The translations under genes and the position numbers were made by a program. A stretch of DNA of 64,000 bases from an uncultured Roseovarius sp. Lineage in GTDB: Bacteria > Pseudomonadota > Alphaproteobacteria > Rhodobacterales > Rhodobacteraceae. How positions within the stretch are numbered: the first letter of the stretch is position 1; the number at the start of each line of letters is the position of its first letter. The notes beneath the pieces were generated by a model, which was given only the letters and a program-made list of their open reading frames with translations, was not told where the DNA came from and ran no database searches. The stretch spans positions 2,956,001 through 3,020,000 of the forward strand of contig OX638333.1 in the NCBI GenBank assembly GCA_951812895.1, in the 5' to 3' direction. Below are positions 33,148 through 41,547 of this stretch, one piece after another.

Positions 33148-34368
33148 ATGTCACGACACCCGGAAACCATTCGTGAAGTAGTCGAACATGGGCTTTGTAT
33201 CGGCTGTGGTCTGTGTGAAGCGATTGGGCCTGGGCGCTGGAAAATGGCAATGACGGATGAAGGTCGTCTGCGCCCTGCACCAATTGCATCCGAAGATCCA
33301 GCGGCGGATGCAGAGATTTTGTCTGCTTGCCCCGGAGCGGTGACTGAGGCCGTTGCCGAGGGCGCCCATTCTGACCAGATCTGGGGCAGCTACACTCACA
33401 TGAGCGAAGCTTGGGCTGGTGATACCGACACGCGGTTTCGGGCGGCAACCGGTGGGGTGCTGAGCGCACTTGGGGTGCATCTCTTGAAGACGGAACAGGC
33501 GAAATTTGTGCTGCATTGTGCGGCTGACCCAGAGCATCCGGTGCGATCACGCTGGTTTATGAGCGAAACACCCAAGGAAGTGGTTGCGCGGGCGCAATCG
33601 CGATACGGCCCGTCGGATACATTGGCGGGGCTTGAGATTGCGTTGGGACGAGGTGAGCCTTTTGCCATCATTGCCAAACCGTGTGACGCAGGCGCGATAC
33701 GGGCAAGGACCAAGGACGATCCGCGGATAGATCAATTGGTTGTGGCGGTTCTGGTTATGGTGTGTGGCGGAGCGTCTGATTTAGGTAAATCATGGAACTT
33801 ACTAAGGGAATTCGGCGTTTCAGAAGAAGAAGTGAGCGTATTCCGCTATCGTGGATTTGGCAATCCTGGCCTGACACGGGTAGAGACAGAAGATGGAAAG
33901 GCCTTCGAAAAGACCTATCTGGACCTTTGGGCGGACGAATCCGGATGGCGGATTCAAAGCCGGTGCAAAATCTGCCCCGATGCGATTGGGGAAGCCGCTG
34001 ACATCGCCGCGTTAGACATTTGGCCGGGTGGGGCACCTGCTGGTGAAGATGCGGGGTTCAACGGGATCATAACACGCAATGATCGAGGGCAGGCCCTGAT
34101 GCAGAGTGCGTTTGGTGCTGGTGATCTGGTTCTTGGACAACGACATTCTCCGCGTGATTACGATGATTTTCAGCCCCATCAGGTTTCGAAAAAACGAGCC
34201 GTTGCTGCGCGATTGCGTGGGCTAAGTGCCGCGGGGTATCCGGTTTTTCGACATTGTGGTTTGCGATTGGATGAGTTGGATGCGAAATCCGACAAAGATG
34301 AGCAGGGGGCTCAAGATCGCGCCGAGTCTGGCCGTTTTGCAGAGCAAATGCCAAAGGCCAAATTCTAA
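33148..34368 (+). CDS. FrhB/FdhB-like iron-sulfur flavoprotein (coenzyme F420 hydrogenase beta-subunit family)
   Basis: 406 residues. The N-terminus carries a ferredoxin-like CIGCGLCEAIG motif, then FRAATGGVLSALGVHLL typical of FrhB_FdhB_N, and later RCKICPDAIGEAADIAALDIWPGG of the C-terminal domain. Relatives reduce or oxidise flavin or deazaflavin cofactors, or act as chlorophyllide or other pigment reductases. It lies 11 bp after the aldehyde dehydrogenase gene, so it may be a redox partner of this operon. Whether it feeds electrons to the Rieske enzyme is only a guess. Confidence 0.78.
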   Translation: MSRHPETIREVVEHGLCIGCGLCEAIGPGRWKMAMTDEGRLRPAPIASEDPAADAEILSACPGAVTEAVAEGAHSDQIWGSYTHMSEAWAGDTDTRFRAATGGVLSALGVHLLKTEQAKFVLHCAADPEHPVRSRWFMSETPKEVVARAQSRYGPSDTLAGLEIALGRGEPFAIIAKPCDAGAIRARTKDDPRIDQLVVAVLVMVCGGASDLGKSWNLLREFGVSEEEVSVFRYRGFGNPGLTRVETEDGKAFEKTYLDLWADESGWRIQSRCKICPDAIGEAADIAALDIWPGGAPAGEDAGFNGIITRNDRGQALMQSAFGAGDLVLGQRHSPRDYDDFQPHQVSKKRAVAARLRGLSAAGYPVFRHCGLRLDELDAKSDKDEQGAQDRAESGRFAEQMPKAKF

Positions 34369-34486
34369 GAAACCGGGATCAGACAAAAGTAAGTTGAAGA
34401 AAAAACATTTGCGTTAGTTGGGTCTGGTCGTGTTGAATTCTCTGATTAGCAAAAAATAAGCGATAGCGAACAGGGAGAGTAACGAC

Positions 34487-35317
34487 ATGACCAATGGGTT
34501 GTCAGAAGACACAAGAGAAAAATCGAAGAAGATTTCCAATAAGAAATACAACGCTGCACTGGCTGAAATGCAGGTTGAACTGGTCAAGGTCCAGGAATGG
34601 GTGAAGCAGGAAGGTGTAAGGGTTGCGCTGGTGTTTGAGGGCCGCGATGCGGCGGGCAAAGGTGGCACAATCAAACGGCTAACCCAGTCGTTAAGTCCGC
34701 GCGTTGCGAGAATTGTTGCGTTACCGGCACCAACAGAGCGCGAGCAAACTCAATGGTATTTTCAACGCTACGTCACCCATTTGCCCGCTGCGGGCGAGAT
34801 CGTGATTTTTGACCGCTCGTGGTACAACCGTGCCGGTGTAGAGCGGGTGATGGGGTTCTGTACTGATGAGGAATACGAAGAATTCTTTACCTCAGTAGTC
34901 GAACTGGAACGGATGCTGGTCCGGTCAGGCATTATTCTTATCAAATACTGGTTCTCTGTCAGCGACGTGGAACAGGAAAGAAGATTCAGCTCTCGCCTGA
35001 CCGATCCGCTGAAACGATGGAAACTGTCGCCGATGGATTTGGAATCGCGCAATCGTTGGGTGGATTATTCAAAAGCCAAAGATGAAATGATGGCGCGGAC
35101 CGATATACCAGAGGCACGCTGGCATGTGGTCAATGCAGATGTGAAGAAACACGCGCGGCTTAACTGTATTTCACATTTCCTGAGCCAGATTCCCTATACG
35201 GATGTAACACCGGATGATATCGAATTTGGCGAAAGGCCCGAACATCCCGATTATGTGCGGCCACCTTTCACGACACAGAATATCATTCCTGAACCTTATA
35301 CGCCGAAGCCGAAATAG
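34487..35317 (+). CDS. ppk2: Polyphosphate kinase 2 (PPK2 family)
   Basis: 276 residues, the standard class I PPK2 length. Walker A FEGRDAAGKGGTIKRL (about 45-60), Walker B/lid IFDRSWYNRAGVERVMGFC (about 108-126), and the lid-end segment RWKLSPMDLESRNRW (about 178-195). It makes nucleoside triphosphate from diphosphate and polyphosphate, or the reverse. GGGAGAG lies upstream of the ATG. It follows the previous gene by 118 bp on the same strand, so membership of the preceding operon is possible but not shown. Confidence 0.92.
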   Translation: MTNGLSEDTREKSKKISNKKYNAALAEMQVELVKVQEWVKQEGVRVALVFEGRDAAGKGGTIKRLTQSLSPRVARIVALPAPTEREQTQWYFQRYVTHLPAAGEIVIFDRSWYNRAGVERVMGFCTDEEYEEFFTSVVELERMLVRSGIILIKYWFSVSDVEQERRFSSRLTDPLKRWKLSPMDLESRNRWVDYSKAKDEMMARTDIPEARWHVVNADVKKHARLNCISHFLSQIPYTDVTPDDIEFGERPEHPDYVRPPFTTQNIIPEPYTPKPK

Positions 35318-35355
35318 ACCGTAGGCGAATATCTTCAATCAATTAGAGGGCTTAG

Positions 35356-35745
35356 ATGGCAGATTTGTTTAACGAGGACCTTTTCCTCAAAGGGCTGGAA
35401 CAACGCAAAGGGACGCTTGGCGCTGAATATGTCGAGAAGAACCTTGCGGCCGCGGATGAGTTTACGCGGCCGTTCCAGGAGGCGATGACCGCCTGGTGCT
35501 GGGGATTTGGTTGGGGGGACGAAGTGATCGAGCCGAAAACACGCTCGATGATGAACCTCGCTATGCTTGGCGCGCTTGGTAAGATGCATGAATGGGAAAT
35601 TCATTGCCGTGGTGCGCTGACTAACGGTGTCACCAAGGAAGAAATCCGTGCCATTGTGCATGTCGTCGCTATCTACTGTGGCGTGCCTCAGGGAATTGAG
35701 TGCTTTCGATCGGCTCGCAAAGTTCTGGAGGAGGAGGGGCTCTGA
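35356..35745 (+). CDS. Carboxymuconolactone decarboxylase-family protein
   Basis: 129 residues. Helical CMD fold with EEVIEPKTRSMMNLAMLGALGKMHEWEIHCRGALTNGVTKEEI typical of PcaC-like proteins. The CxxC pair of the AhpD branch is absent and the His in HCRGAL is kept, as in the decarboxylase branch. It could decarboxylate a lactone or keto acid in this catabolic locus, or serve as a simple redox protein. The ATG has GAGGG upstream, 39 bp after the PPK2 stop. Confidence 0.88.
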   Translation: MADLFNEDLFLKGLEQRKGTLGAEYVEKNLAAADEFTRPFQEAMTAWCWGFGWGDEVIEPKTRSMMNLAMLGALGKMHEWEIHCRGALTNGVTKEEIRAIVHVVAIYCGVPQGIECFRSARKVLEEEGL

Positions 35746-35805
35746 CAACCTACAGTGTCAAGCAGATGTGGTGTTTGCACATCCGGATCACCCTAGGGTG
35801 ATGAT

Positions 35806-36639
35806 GTGACCACGCCCTGTATCATCTGTGTGGCCATTACCGGCTCTGTCCCGACAAAGGCGGATAATCCGGCGGTTCCCATCACCGTGCCAGAACAGGT
35901 GGAGTCAACTCACGAAGCCTTTGAAGCTGGCGCATCGATCGCCCATTGTCACGTGCGACTGGATGATGGAACGCCCTGTTCTGACCCAGAGCGTTTTGAA
36001 CGCCTTGGCGAAGGAATACGTAAACATTGCCCCGGTATGATCGTGCAGTTTTCGACCGGTGGGCGTTCTGGCGCCGGGCAGGCACGGGGTGGGATGCTGT
36101 CCTTGCGGCCCGATATGGCGTCGTTGTCGGTGGGATCAAACAATTTTCCGACCCGGGTTTACGAGAACCCGCCCGATCTGGTGGCATGGCTGGCGTCTGA
36201 AATGATTGAGTATGAGATTGTACCCGAGATCGAGGCATTTGATCTGAGCCATATTCTTCATGCGATCAGAATGCATCGGGCGGGACAGTTGTATGGTCCA
36301 CTTTATGTGCAATTTGTTCTGGGGGTTAAGAATGCGATGCCGGCAGATAAAGAGGTGTTCGATTTCTATGTGAAGATGGTGCGGAATCGTGCGCCTGAAG
36401 CTCTATGGTGTGCGGCCGGGATTGGGGCCAATCAGATTGTTGTAAATGAATGGGCAATCGCCGCCGGTGGGCATACGCGCACCGGGCTTGAAGACAACAT
36501 TCGGCTAGATCGCGATACGCTGGCCCCCTCAAACGCTGCATTGGTGCGACGTTGCGCTGAGCTTTGTAAAAAGTATGAAAGACCGGTGGCCAGCCCAGCA
36601 GAGGCGCGGGCATTGTTAGGACTGCGACCCGTTGTCTGA
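35806..36639 (+). CDS. BKACE (DUF849) beta-keto acid cleavage enzyme
   Basis: 277 residues. Family marks: zinc ligands in IAHCHVR, STGGRSG, and the ending GGHTRTGLEDNIRL with the Glu that completes the metal site. BKACE enzymes cleave beta-keto acids with acetyl-CoA; known substrates include dehydrocarnitine and 3-keto-5-aminohexanoate. That matches the carnitine/betaine theme of the cluster and would return carbon to central metabolism. Start is GTG 35806, at a 60-bp gap from the CMD gene; the next codons MTTPCIICVAITG are family-like. Confidence 0.9.
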   Translation: MTTPCIICVAITGSVPTKADNPAVPITVPEQVESTHEAFEAGASIAHCHVRLDDGTPCSDPERFERLGEGIRKHCPGMIVQFSTGGRSGAGQARGGMLSLRPDMASLSVGSNNFPTRVYENPPDLVAWLASEMIEYEIVPEIEAFDLSHILHAIRMHRAGQLYGPLYVQFVLGVKNAMPADKEVFDFYVKMVRNRAPEALWCAAGIGANQIVVNEWAIAAGGHTRTGLEDNIRLDRDTLAPSNAALVRRCAELCKKYERPVASPAEARALLGLRPVV

Positions 36640-37117
36640 ACATATTCATTAGATTGGCTTGCCTGCGTAATTTACTGCCTCTTTCGATTGTTGTCGGCTT
36701 GTATGGCGAAGATCCGTTTGTGAATGCCACGAATTGGGCGAAACGCATTTGACGGCGATTCCCCCGCTGCCAGGCAGCCAATCAAGTAGCTGGCGATTCC
36801 CATGTTTGCGGTGAGAATCAGGGCAAATTCCGGGCAAGAGGTTCCGCCGAAATGAAAAATTGGGAGTCGAAGTGGGCGTTTGCTGGTTTCAAAGGAATTT
36901 CATAAAAATAAGGGGGTTTCGCGCTGAGGCAGCAGCTTGCGCGCGGGATGGGCTGACAGAGTGTGTGATTTATACGACACAACCATGGCAACAACATCCT
37001 CTGGCCGGGGGCCTGCGTTGACACTTGGGGGGTGTTTGGACCATTCTATCATGCAAGCCGTGTCATGTACTGGTGCGGCGGAACAGTAAACATTCCTGCT
37101 TATTAGGAGGGACAACC
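36640..37117. other. 478-bp intergenic region before the porin gene
   Basis: No convincing gene on either strand. It must contain the porin promoter; a strong AGGAGG ribosome-binding site stands at 37105-37110. I see no hairpin terminator directly after the BKACE stop. Confidence 0.6.
37105..37112 (+). promoter_or_regulatory. Ribosome-binding site that fixes a TTG start
   Basis: AGGAGGGA sits 5 nt before TTG 37118, which opens the porin signal peptide. This near-perfect Shine-Dalgarno sequence is the reason for choosing TTG over the in-frame upstream start at 37025, whose residues do not resemble a porin. Confidence 0.7.
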
Positions 37118-38257
37118 TTGAAAAAGCAACTTCTCTGCACCAGCGCCATCGTACTTGGCTGCGCAGTTGCTGCACCAGCATCAGCCCAAGATTGGGATGT
37201 AAGCTGGGGCGGCTTCATGAGCCAACACGCTGCATTTGGTGATATCGGCGGCTCCGCAGTCGCGGCCGGCGTTTCTCTCGAAGGTGACGGTTTTGACCTT
37301 CACTCGTCCTCGGAAATCATCTTCTCGCCCAGCATCACGCTGGACAATGGTCTGACCTTCGGTGTCAACATCCAGTTCGAAGGTGAAAACCCGAACGCAG
37401 CTACTCGTGTTGATGAATCATACATGAGCATCAGCGGCGACTCGTTTGGTACTCTGGACATTGGTTCGGAAAACTCGGCTGGTTACAAACTGTCGCTTGG
37501 CGCACCTGGTGTGACTTCGATGTGGATCAACTCGCCGTCGATCTCGACATTCATCCCGCTTTCGGGTGTTTTGCCGTTCGCATTCCGTCAAGCCGCAATC
37601 TCGTCCTACACTGAGGTTGGAGGTAACAACGACGTTCAGCGTATCAGCTACTACACTCCAAGCTTCAATGGCCTGACAATCGGTGTTTCATACGCGCCGA
37701 CTGGTGCTCTGAACGTTGCAAACAGCTTTGATGTAAACACCAATAAAGTTCTGTCAGACATCTTCGACATTGGTGTGAACTACAGCCAGTCCTTTGGTAC
37801 AACTGACGTTGGTTTGTCGGCACGCTACGGTACAGGCGATGCGCCTGTCGGTACACTTTCGGACCCTGATACTTGGGCTGTCGCGTTCAACATCGGCTTC
37901 AATGGCTTCACCGTTGGTGGTAGCTATGCTGAAAACGACAACGGTGGCGTTGCCGGCGTTGGCGATCAGGAAGGCTGGAGCTTTGGTGTGACTTATGACG
38001 CAGCTGGCCCATGGGCATTTGAAGCGCTGACCTACCAAGGTGAATATACTAGTACTGGTGATGCTGGTGATGCTGGTGATGCTGGTGGTAACGAAGACTA
38101 CGAAGCCTATCGCATCGGCGCAAGCCGTGACTTGGGACCAGGTGTTGATTGGGATATCTACGCTATCTATGCAGAAGGTCGTGACAACGACATTGCTGAT
38201 GGCGCAGGCACCATCGACGGTACCATCATTGGTACAGGTATCAACCTGAGCTTCTAA
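37118..38257 (+). CDS. Gram-negative porin (outer-membrane beta-barrel)
   Basis: 379 residues. Signal peptide KKQLLCTSAIVLGCAVAAPASA, then a 16-stranded-type porin pattern rich in Gly, Asn, Asp and aromatic residues, ending in Phe (GTGINLSF), the BAM recognition signal. Beta-strand fragments RYGTGDAPVGTLSDPDTWAV and ATYDAAGPW-like loops agree with Rhodobacter porins. It is a general diffusion channel in the outer membrane. The upstream frame to 37025 is open but starts before the strong ribosome-binding site. A tandem 9-bp repeat in frame adds GDAGDAGDAG in a late loop. A strong terminator follows. Confidence 0.92.
   Translation: MKKQLLCTSAIVLGCAVAAPASAQDWDVSWGGFMSQHAAFGDIGGSAVAAGVSLEGDGFDLHSSSEIIFSPSITLDNGLTFGVNIQFEGENPNAATRVDESYMSISGDSFGTLDIGSENSAGYKLSLGAPGVTSMWINSPSISTFIPLSGVLPFAFRQAAISSYTEVGGNNDVQRISYYTPSFNGLTIGVSYAPTGALNVANSFDVNTNKVLSDIFDIGVNYSQSFGTTDVGLSARYGTGDAPVGTLSDPDTWAVAFNIGFNGFTVGGSYAENDNGGVAGVGDQEGWSFGVTYDAAGPWAFEALTYQGEYTSTGDAGDAGDAGGNEDYEAYRIGASRDLGPGVDWDIYAIYAEGRDNDIADGAGTIDGTIIGTGINLSF
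38057..38083 (+). repeat. Three tandem 9-bp units inside the porin gene
   Basis: GGTGATGCT repeated three times, encoding Gly-Asp-Ala units in a surface-exposed-looking loop of the porin. Copy changes would keep frame and vary loop length. Confidence 0.9.
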
Positions 38258-38278
38258 GCAACTGGTTGTACTGAATTT

Positions 38279-38308
38279 GGCGGGGGGTCTTTATCCCCCG
38301 CCTTTTTT
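38279..38308 (+). terminator. Rho-independent terminator of the porin gene
   Basis: GGCGGGGG / CCCCCGCC, 8-bp stem with an 8-nt loop, followed by TTTTTT, 22 bp after the porin stop. Classic intrinsic terminator. Confidence 0.95.
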
Positions 38309-38358
38309 ATGTGGTATCGATTACCATCCAATTTGATTCCTAAACGGATTCTGCGGTC

Positions 38359-39189
38359 ATGAAGAAAAGCATCGTCTGGTTGGCGTCTTACCCAAAATCG
38401 GGAAACACGTGGGCACGGATTTTTCTGGCGAACTATCTTTCGAACGCTCAAAAACCAATGTCCATCAACCAAGTCAATAAGTTTGGAATGGGAGATTCCA
38501 TTACCAAAACTTACAACATGGTGGCTGGTCGTCAGATTGATTACAGCAACATCGGGATTGTTCTTTCCTTACGCGAAAAAGTTTTGCGTGGAATCGTCGG
38601 AAACAACGCTGATGTGAATCTGGTGAAGACCCACAATATTCGCGGGCTTGCCTATGGCGTTGACCTAATTCCCGAAAAATTCACACGATCAGCCGTTTAT
38701 ATCATTCGGAACCCCCTTGATGTGGTTCTGTCCTATTCCCGACACTATGCTTTGTCGCACGAGGAAACAGTCGAAGCGTTTTCTCGCAGTGACAATGGGA
38801 ATGCTGCAGATGCGTCAACAGTCTGGCAATTTCTGGGAAGTTGGACGGAGCACGTACAAAGCTGGACCGCAAAATCACCTTATTCGTCACTGCTGCTGCG
38901 ATATGAAGACTTTTTGGAAACGCCGACAGAGAGTTTTGGAAAACTGCTGGACCATCTTGGTGTGCCAATAGACGAAGACCGCCTAATGCGCGCGATCCGG
39001 TTTTCCAGTTTTGACGAAGTTTCCAAACAGGAAGCGGCTGGTGGGTTTGGTGAGCGGTCACCGAATGCCGAGAAATTCTTTGCAAAGGGCAAGAGTGGGC
39101 AATGGCAAACAGATCTTGACCCCACCCTCGTGGATCGGGTGAGCAAAGACCATCGCAACACAATGAAACGATACGGCTATTTGGAATGA
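38359..39189 (+). CDS. Sulfotransferase
   Basis: 276 residues. The N-terminal IVWLASYPKSGNTWARIFLANYL is the PAPS 5'-phosphosulfate loop; YIIRNPLDVVLSYSRHY is the 3'-phosphate loop, and the C-terminal FFAKGKSGQWQTDL matches the GxxGxWK-type region of cytosolic-like sulfotransferases. It transfers sulfonate to a hydroxyl of a carbohydrate, lipid or other small molecule. Its stop overlaps the start of the next sulfotransferase (ATGA at 39186-39189). The acceptor is not known; two closely paired enzymes suggest a two-position sulfation of one product. Confidence 0.88.
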   Translation: MKKSIVWLASYPKSGNTWARIFLANYLSNAQKPMSINQVNKFGMGDSITKTYNMVAGRQIDYSNIGIVLSLREKVLRGIVGNNADVNLVKTHNIRGLAYGVDLIPEKFTRSAVYIIRNPLDVVLSYSRHYALSHEETVEAFSRSDNGNAADASTVWQFLGSWTEHVQSWTAKSPYSSLLLRYEDFLETPTESFGKLLDHLGVPIDEDRLMRAIRFSSFDEVSKQEAAGGFGERSPNAEKFFAKGKSGQWQTDLDPTLVDRVSKDHRNTMKRYGYLE

Positions 39190-40052
39190 GTAACCTGCGC
39201 CGAATAATCTGGCTTTCATCTTATCCGAAATCTGGAAACACTTGGATGCGAAGCCTATTAGCGCATTATTTTATGCCCTCTGGTCAGGCTCCGGACATTA
39301 ACAACCTGCGCAAGTTCACTACTGCAGATGTTAGGCAAGACTTTTTTGATGCCGCCAACGGTGGGCCATTTTCAACTGATAGCGTCGAAGAATGGTTGCG
39401 CGTTCGCCAGGGCGCTTTGCGCATGATTGCAGGAACAAAACCCGGTACGCATTTCGTTAAGACCCATTGCCAGGCAGTTCATTATCTCGGCCATCATCTA
39501 ATTCCACCCGAAGTTACTGCGGGTGCGGTTTACATCATCCGCAACCCATTTGATCTGGCACCCTCTTTCGCACGGCATCAATCAGCAGATATTGATACTG
39601 CCATAGACCGGATGTGTAATCCGGACACCATGATGGGGACCAGTACTGGTATCCGCGACGCACTTGGCCGTTGGGATGATCACGTCAAAGCCTGGACTAC
39701 AGCGCCCGGATTGCCACGGAATGTGGTTCGGTATGAAGATATGCTGAAAAAACCGGCGCTGACGGTCAAATCTCTGCTCCAGTTTCTTAAGGTGAAACCA
39801 GACAGTGCCAAGCTCGCTCGTGCGGTCAAGGCAACAACGTTTGAGGCGATGAAAAAGCAGGAAGAAAAACACGGGTTTCGGGAAAAACCTGATGGGATGC
39901 AGAGCTTTTTCGCAAAAGGGCAGGCAGGTGTATGGCGCGATGACTTAAGTCCTGCACAGGTTGGTCGAATCCGGGAGGCGTTTCTTCCAACACTGGAAAC
40001 TTGGTATCCGGAAATGATGGCAGAGACCGAAGAGTTTGCGGGAACAGCCTGA
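39186..40052 (+). CDS. Sulfotransferase (second of a pair)
   Basis: 288 residues. IIWLSSYPKSGNTWMRSLLAHYF is the PAPS loop, YIIRNPFDLAPSFARHQS the 3'-phosphate loop, and FFAKGQAGVWRDDL the C-terminal region. Clear paralogue of the preceding gene, with a longer, divergent middle part (MIAGTKPGTHFVKTH here, GNNADVNLVKTH there). The ATGA overlap with its neighbour shows co-translation, so the two are probably a tandem duplication followed by divergence. No polysaccharide genes lie next to them, so the acceptor is open. Confidence 0.88.
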   Translation: MSNLRRIIWLSSYPKSGNTWMRSLLAHYFMPSGQAPDINNLRKFTTADVRQDFFDAANGGPFSTDSVEEWLRVRQGALRMIAGTKPGTHFVKTHCQAVHYLGHHLIPPEVTAGAVYIIRNPFDLAPSFARHQSADIDTAIDRMCNPDTMMGTSTGIRDALGRWDDHVKAWTTAPGLPRNVVRYEDMLKKPALTVKSLLQFLKVKPDSAKLARAVKATTFEAMKKQEEKHGFREKPDGMQSFFAKGQAGVWRDDLSPAQVGRIREAFLPTLETWYPEMMAETEEFAGTA

Positions 40053-40168
40053 TCGCTTTTCGTTAAATTTCACGGTGGCATGGTCTGCTGTTGCATTGAA
40101 CCTGGCCACGTAAACGCTATCTTTGATTTCTAAGATGGTTACAAGCGACGCATACGCCGGAGAGATTA

Positions 40169-40687
40169 ATGAAAAGCAGTTTTATATCAATGCTTTGTGC
40201 GGTGTTATTGGCATCCCCAGTTAGCGCGGCTCGTAAAGCCCAGTTTCAGGCACTGTTGACAAATGGCGCATCAGTTTCGGGCGGAACCTACAGTACCGGT
40301 GGTGGATTGACGGTTGCGGTCAGCTTGCTAGGGCATCAAGGCAAGACGCTCGTGTGCGGTGTTTGGGCGCTGAGCCCACAGCAGTCTGTGTTGAGCAAAC
40401 ATGGCGAGCGACGCGTGCTCGATTCTGGTTCGATCTTTGTTGATGGAAAAAGATTGGTTCATGGCTTTTTGTTTATGAACAAAGTGGAACCATCTGCAGA
40501 TTATACCGGCCAAGAGGCTGGCTGTGTTCTGACGAAACGACCCTGGGTGGAAGGTGACGAAGACACAAAAGCCAAGATACGTATTCCGCAGCAAGTCGTT
40601 CAGAACGAAGCGGGTGGTAATCCTGGCGAGCCTGGCGGGTTTATCGTGATTTTTAAGCAGACAGGGCCAGGTGCCAGCGTAAAATAG
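40169..40687 (+). CDS. Exported hypothetical protein
   Basis: 172 residues with a Sec signal peptide (MKSSFISMLCAVLLASPVSAA). The mature part has two Cys (TLVCGVW, EAGCVL) spaced to form one disulfide and a C-terminal Gly-rich, Pro-Gly segment. No known family recognised. It stands alone after the sulfotransferases, starting 116 bp downstream, with GGAGAG upstream of the ATG. Periplasmic location is expected. Confidence 0.75.
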   Translation: MKSSFISMLCAVLLASPVSAARKAQFQALLTNGASVSGGTYSTGGGLTVAVSLLGHQGKTLVCGVWALSPQQSVLSKHGERRVLDSGSIFVDGKRLVHGFLFMNKVEPSADYTGQEAGCVLTKRPWVEGDEDTKAKIRIPQQVVQNEAGGNPGEPGGFIVIFKQTGPGASVK

Positions 40688-40880
40688 GTCATTATTTTAG
40701 AGACTTAACCGGAAAAAATCACAATCAATCGAATAAGATCTGCGTGTGAGCCCCGTCTCATGCGTTTACTTTTTTGAGAGACCCTGCCGCGAGTTTCTCA
40801 CAGTTCTGCGCGTGGCGGTGACCGCAGTTTCACAGGTTAGAGACCGATCCTTTCATTCGTCCGATGAGTGCCCAGATCAT

Positions 40881-40910
40881 GGTCATGACCCGCAGATCAA
40901 ATTTCTGCGG
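40881..40910 (+). promoter_or_regulatory. Palindrome and hairpin before the 58-residue gene
   Basis: A perfect 10-bp palindrome GGTCATGACC (40881-40890) abuts a 7-bp hairpin CCGCAGA / TCTGCGG (40890-40910), ending 10 bp before the AAGGAGA ribosome-binding site. Likely leader structure or operator. Confidence 0.45.
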
Positions 40911-40933
40911 ACCCTAAACAAAGGAGAAATACC

Positions 40934-41110
40934 ATGCGTTTCATTACAGCAGTTGTACTTGCGGCTTTCACTGCAGCACCCGCGCTTGCCGAGGTAGACA
41001 TCTTTGATCGCAAAGAAGCTGGAATCTATCAGCTTATTGGTGTCGGCGATCGGTCTGAGAGCGAAAACCGCGCATATGATCCTGATAGCAGGGCAGCACA
41101 AGGACGGTGA
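40934..41110 (+). CDS. Small exported protein, 58 residues
   Basis: ATG at 40934 with AAGGAGA 6 nt upstream. A signal peptide (MRFITAVVLAAFTAAPALA) gives a mature peptide of about 39 residues, EVDIFDRKEAGIYQLIGVGDRSESENRAYDP...GR, highly charged and without Cys. No family recognised. It stands alone with a structured leader and a terminator about 49 bp below its stop, consistent with a separate transcription unit. Not a shadow of another gene: the opposite strand has no competing real gene here. Confidence 0.7.
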   Translation: MRFITAVVLAAFTAAPALAEVDIFDRKEAGIYQLIGVGDRSESENRAYDPDSRAAQGR

Positions 41111-41158
41111 TCATTCGGATGGCTTGAAAACCAACCCTATCATAAGCTGATATATTGA

Positions 41159-41194
41159 AGCGGCGTCTCTTGCATGAGGCGCCGCTTTTGCATT
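41159..41194 (+). terminator. Terminator of the small exported gene
   Basis: AGCGGCGTCTC / GAGGCGCCGCT stem (one T-G wobble) with a 6-nt loop, followed by TTTGCATTTT. It also separates the small gene from the dusA remnant. Confidence 0.85.
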
Positions 41195-41250
41195 TTCCCA
41201 ACGCAAAGCTACGCTGGACCATGTGTTGTGTTTCGGGATATCGAAGCGGC

Positions 41251-41355
41251 ATGCAATTGAACCCTCTTTCATCGCGATTGGACATCGCCCAAATCCGCAA
41301 AGCCGCTCGTTTGTCTGTGGCACCCATGATGGAGGGGAGGGGGTTTTTAAATTAA
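41251..41355 (+). pseudogene. Displaced 5' end of dusA
   Basis: A 34-codon frame from ATG 41251 ends IRKAARLSVAPMME and then runs into unrelated residues and a stop (TAA at 41353-41355). IRKAARLSVAPMM is the start of DusA; the intact gene at 42674 has ERSARLSVAPMMD in the same place, with different synonymous codons. The homology breaks right after ATGATGGA. This is the original 5' end, cut off by an insertion, with the intact gene given a new 5' end. Confidence 0.8.
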
Positions 41356-41547
41356 TCGAAATAAAACAAATACTTATACGGTTGGCGCTCGTCGAGTTGT
41401 TCCAAAAGTTGTTCTGTCGCTACTTTTGAGGAGCTTGAAGAAAAGAGCTTTCAATCTGAGTGGCTTGTTATCCACAGGTTTGTTCACGTTTTCTTTCTCC
41501 ATCTTGTTTAAAAAGAGGATCCAGCATATTTAGACCGCGAGGACAAC

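Noticed and set aside
36640-37117. Gene or small RNA in the gap before the porin
   Set aside because: Short frames on both strands lack initiation sites and no distinctive hairpin was found.
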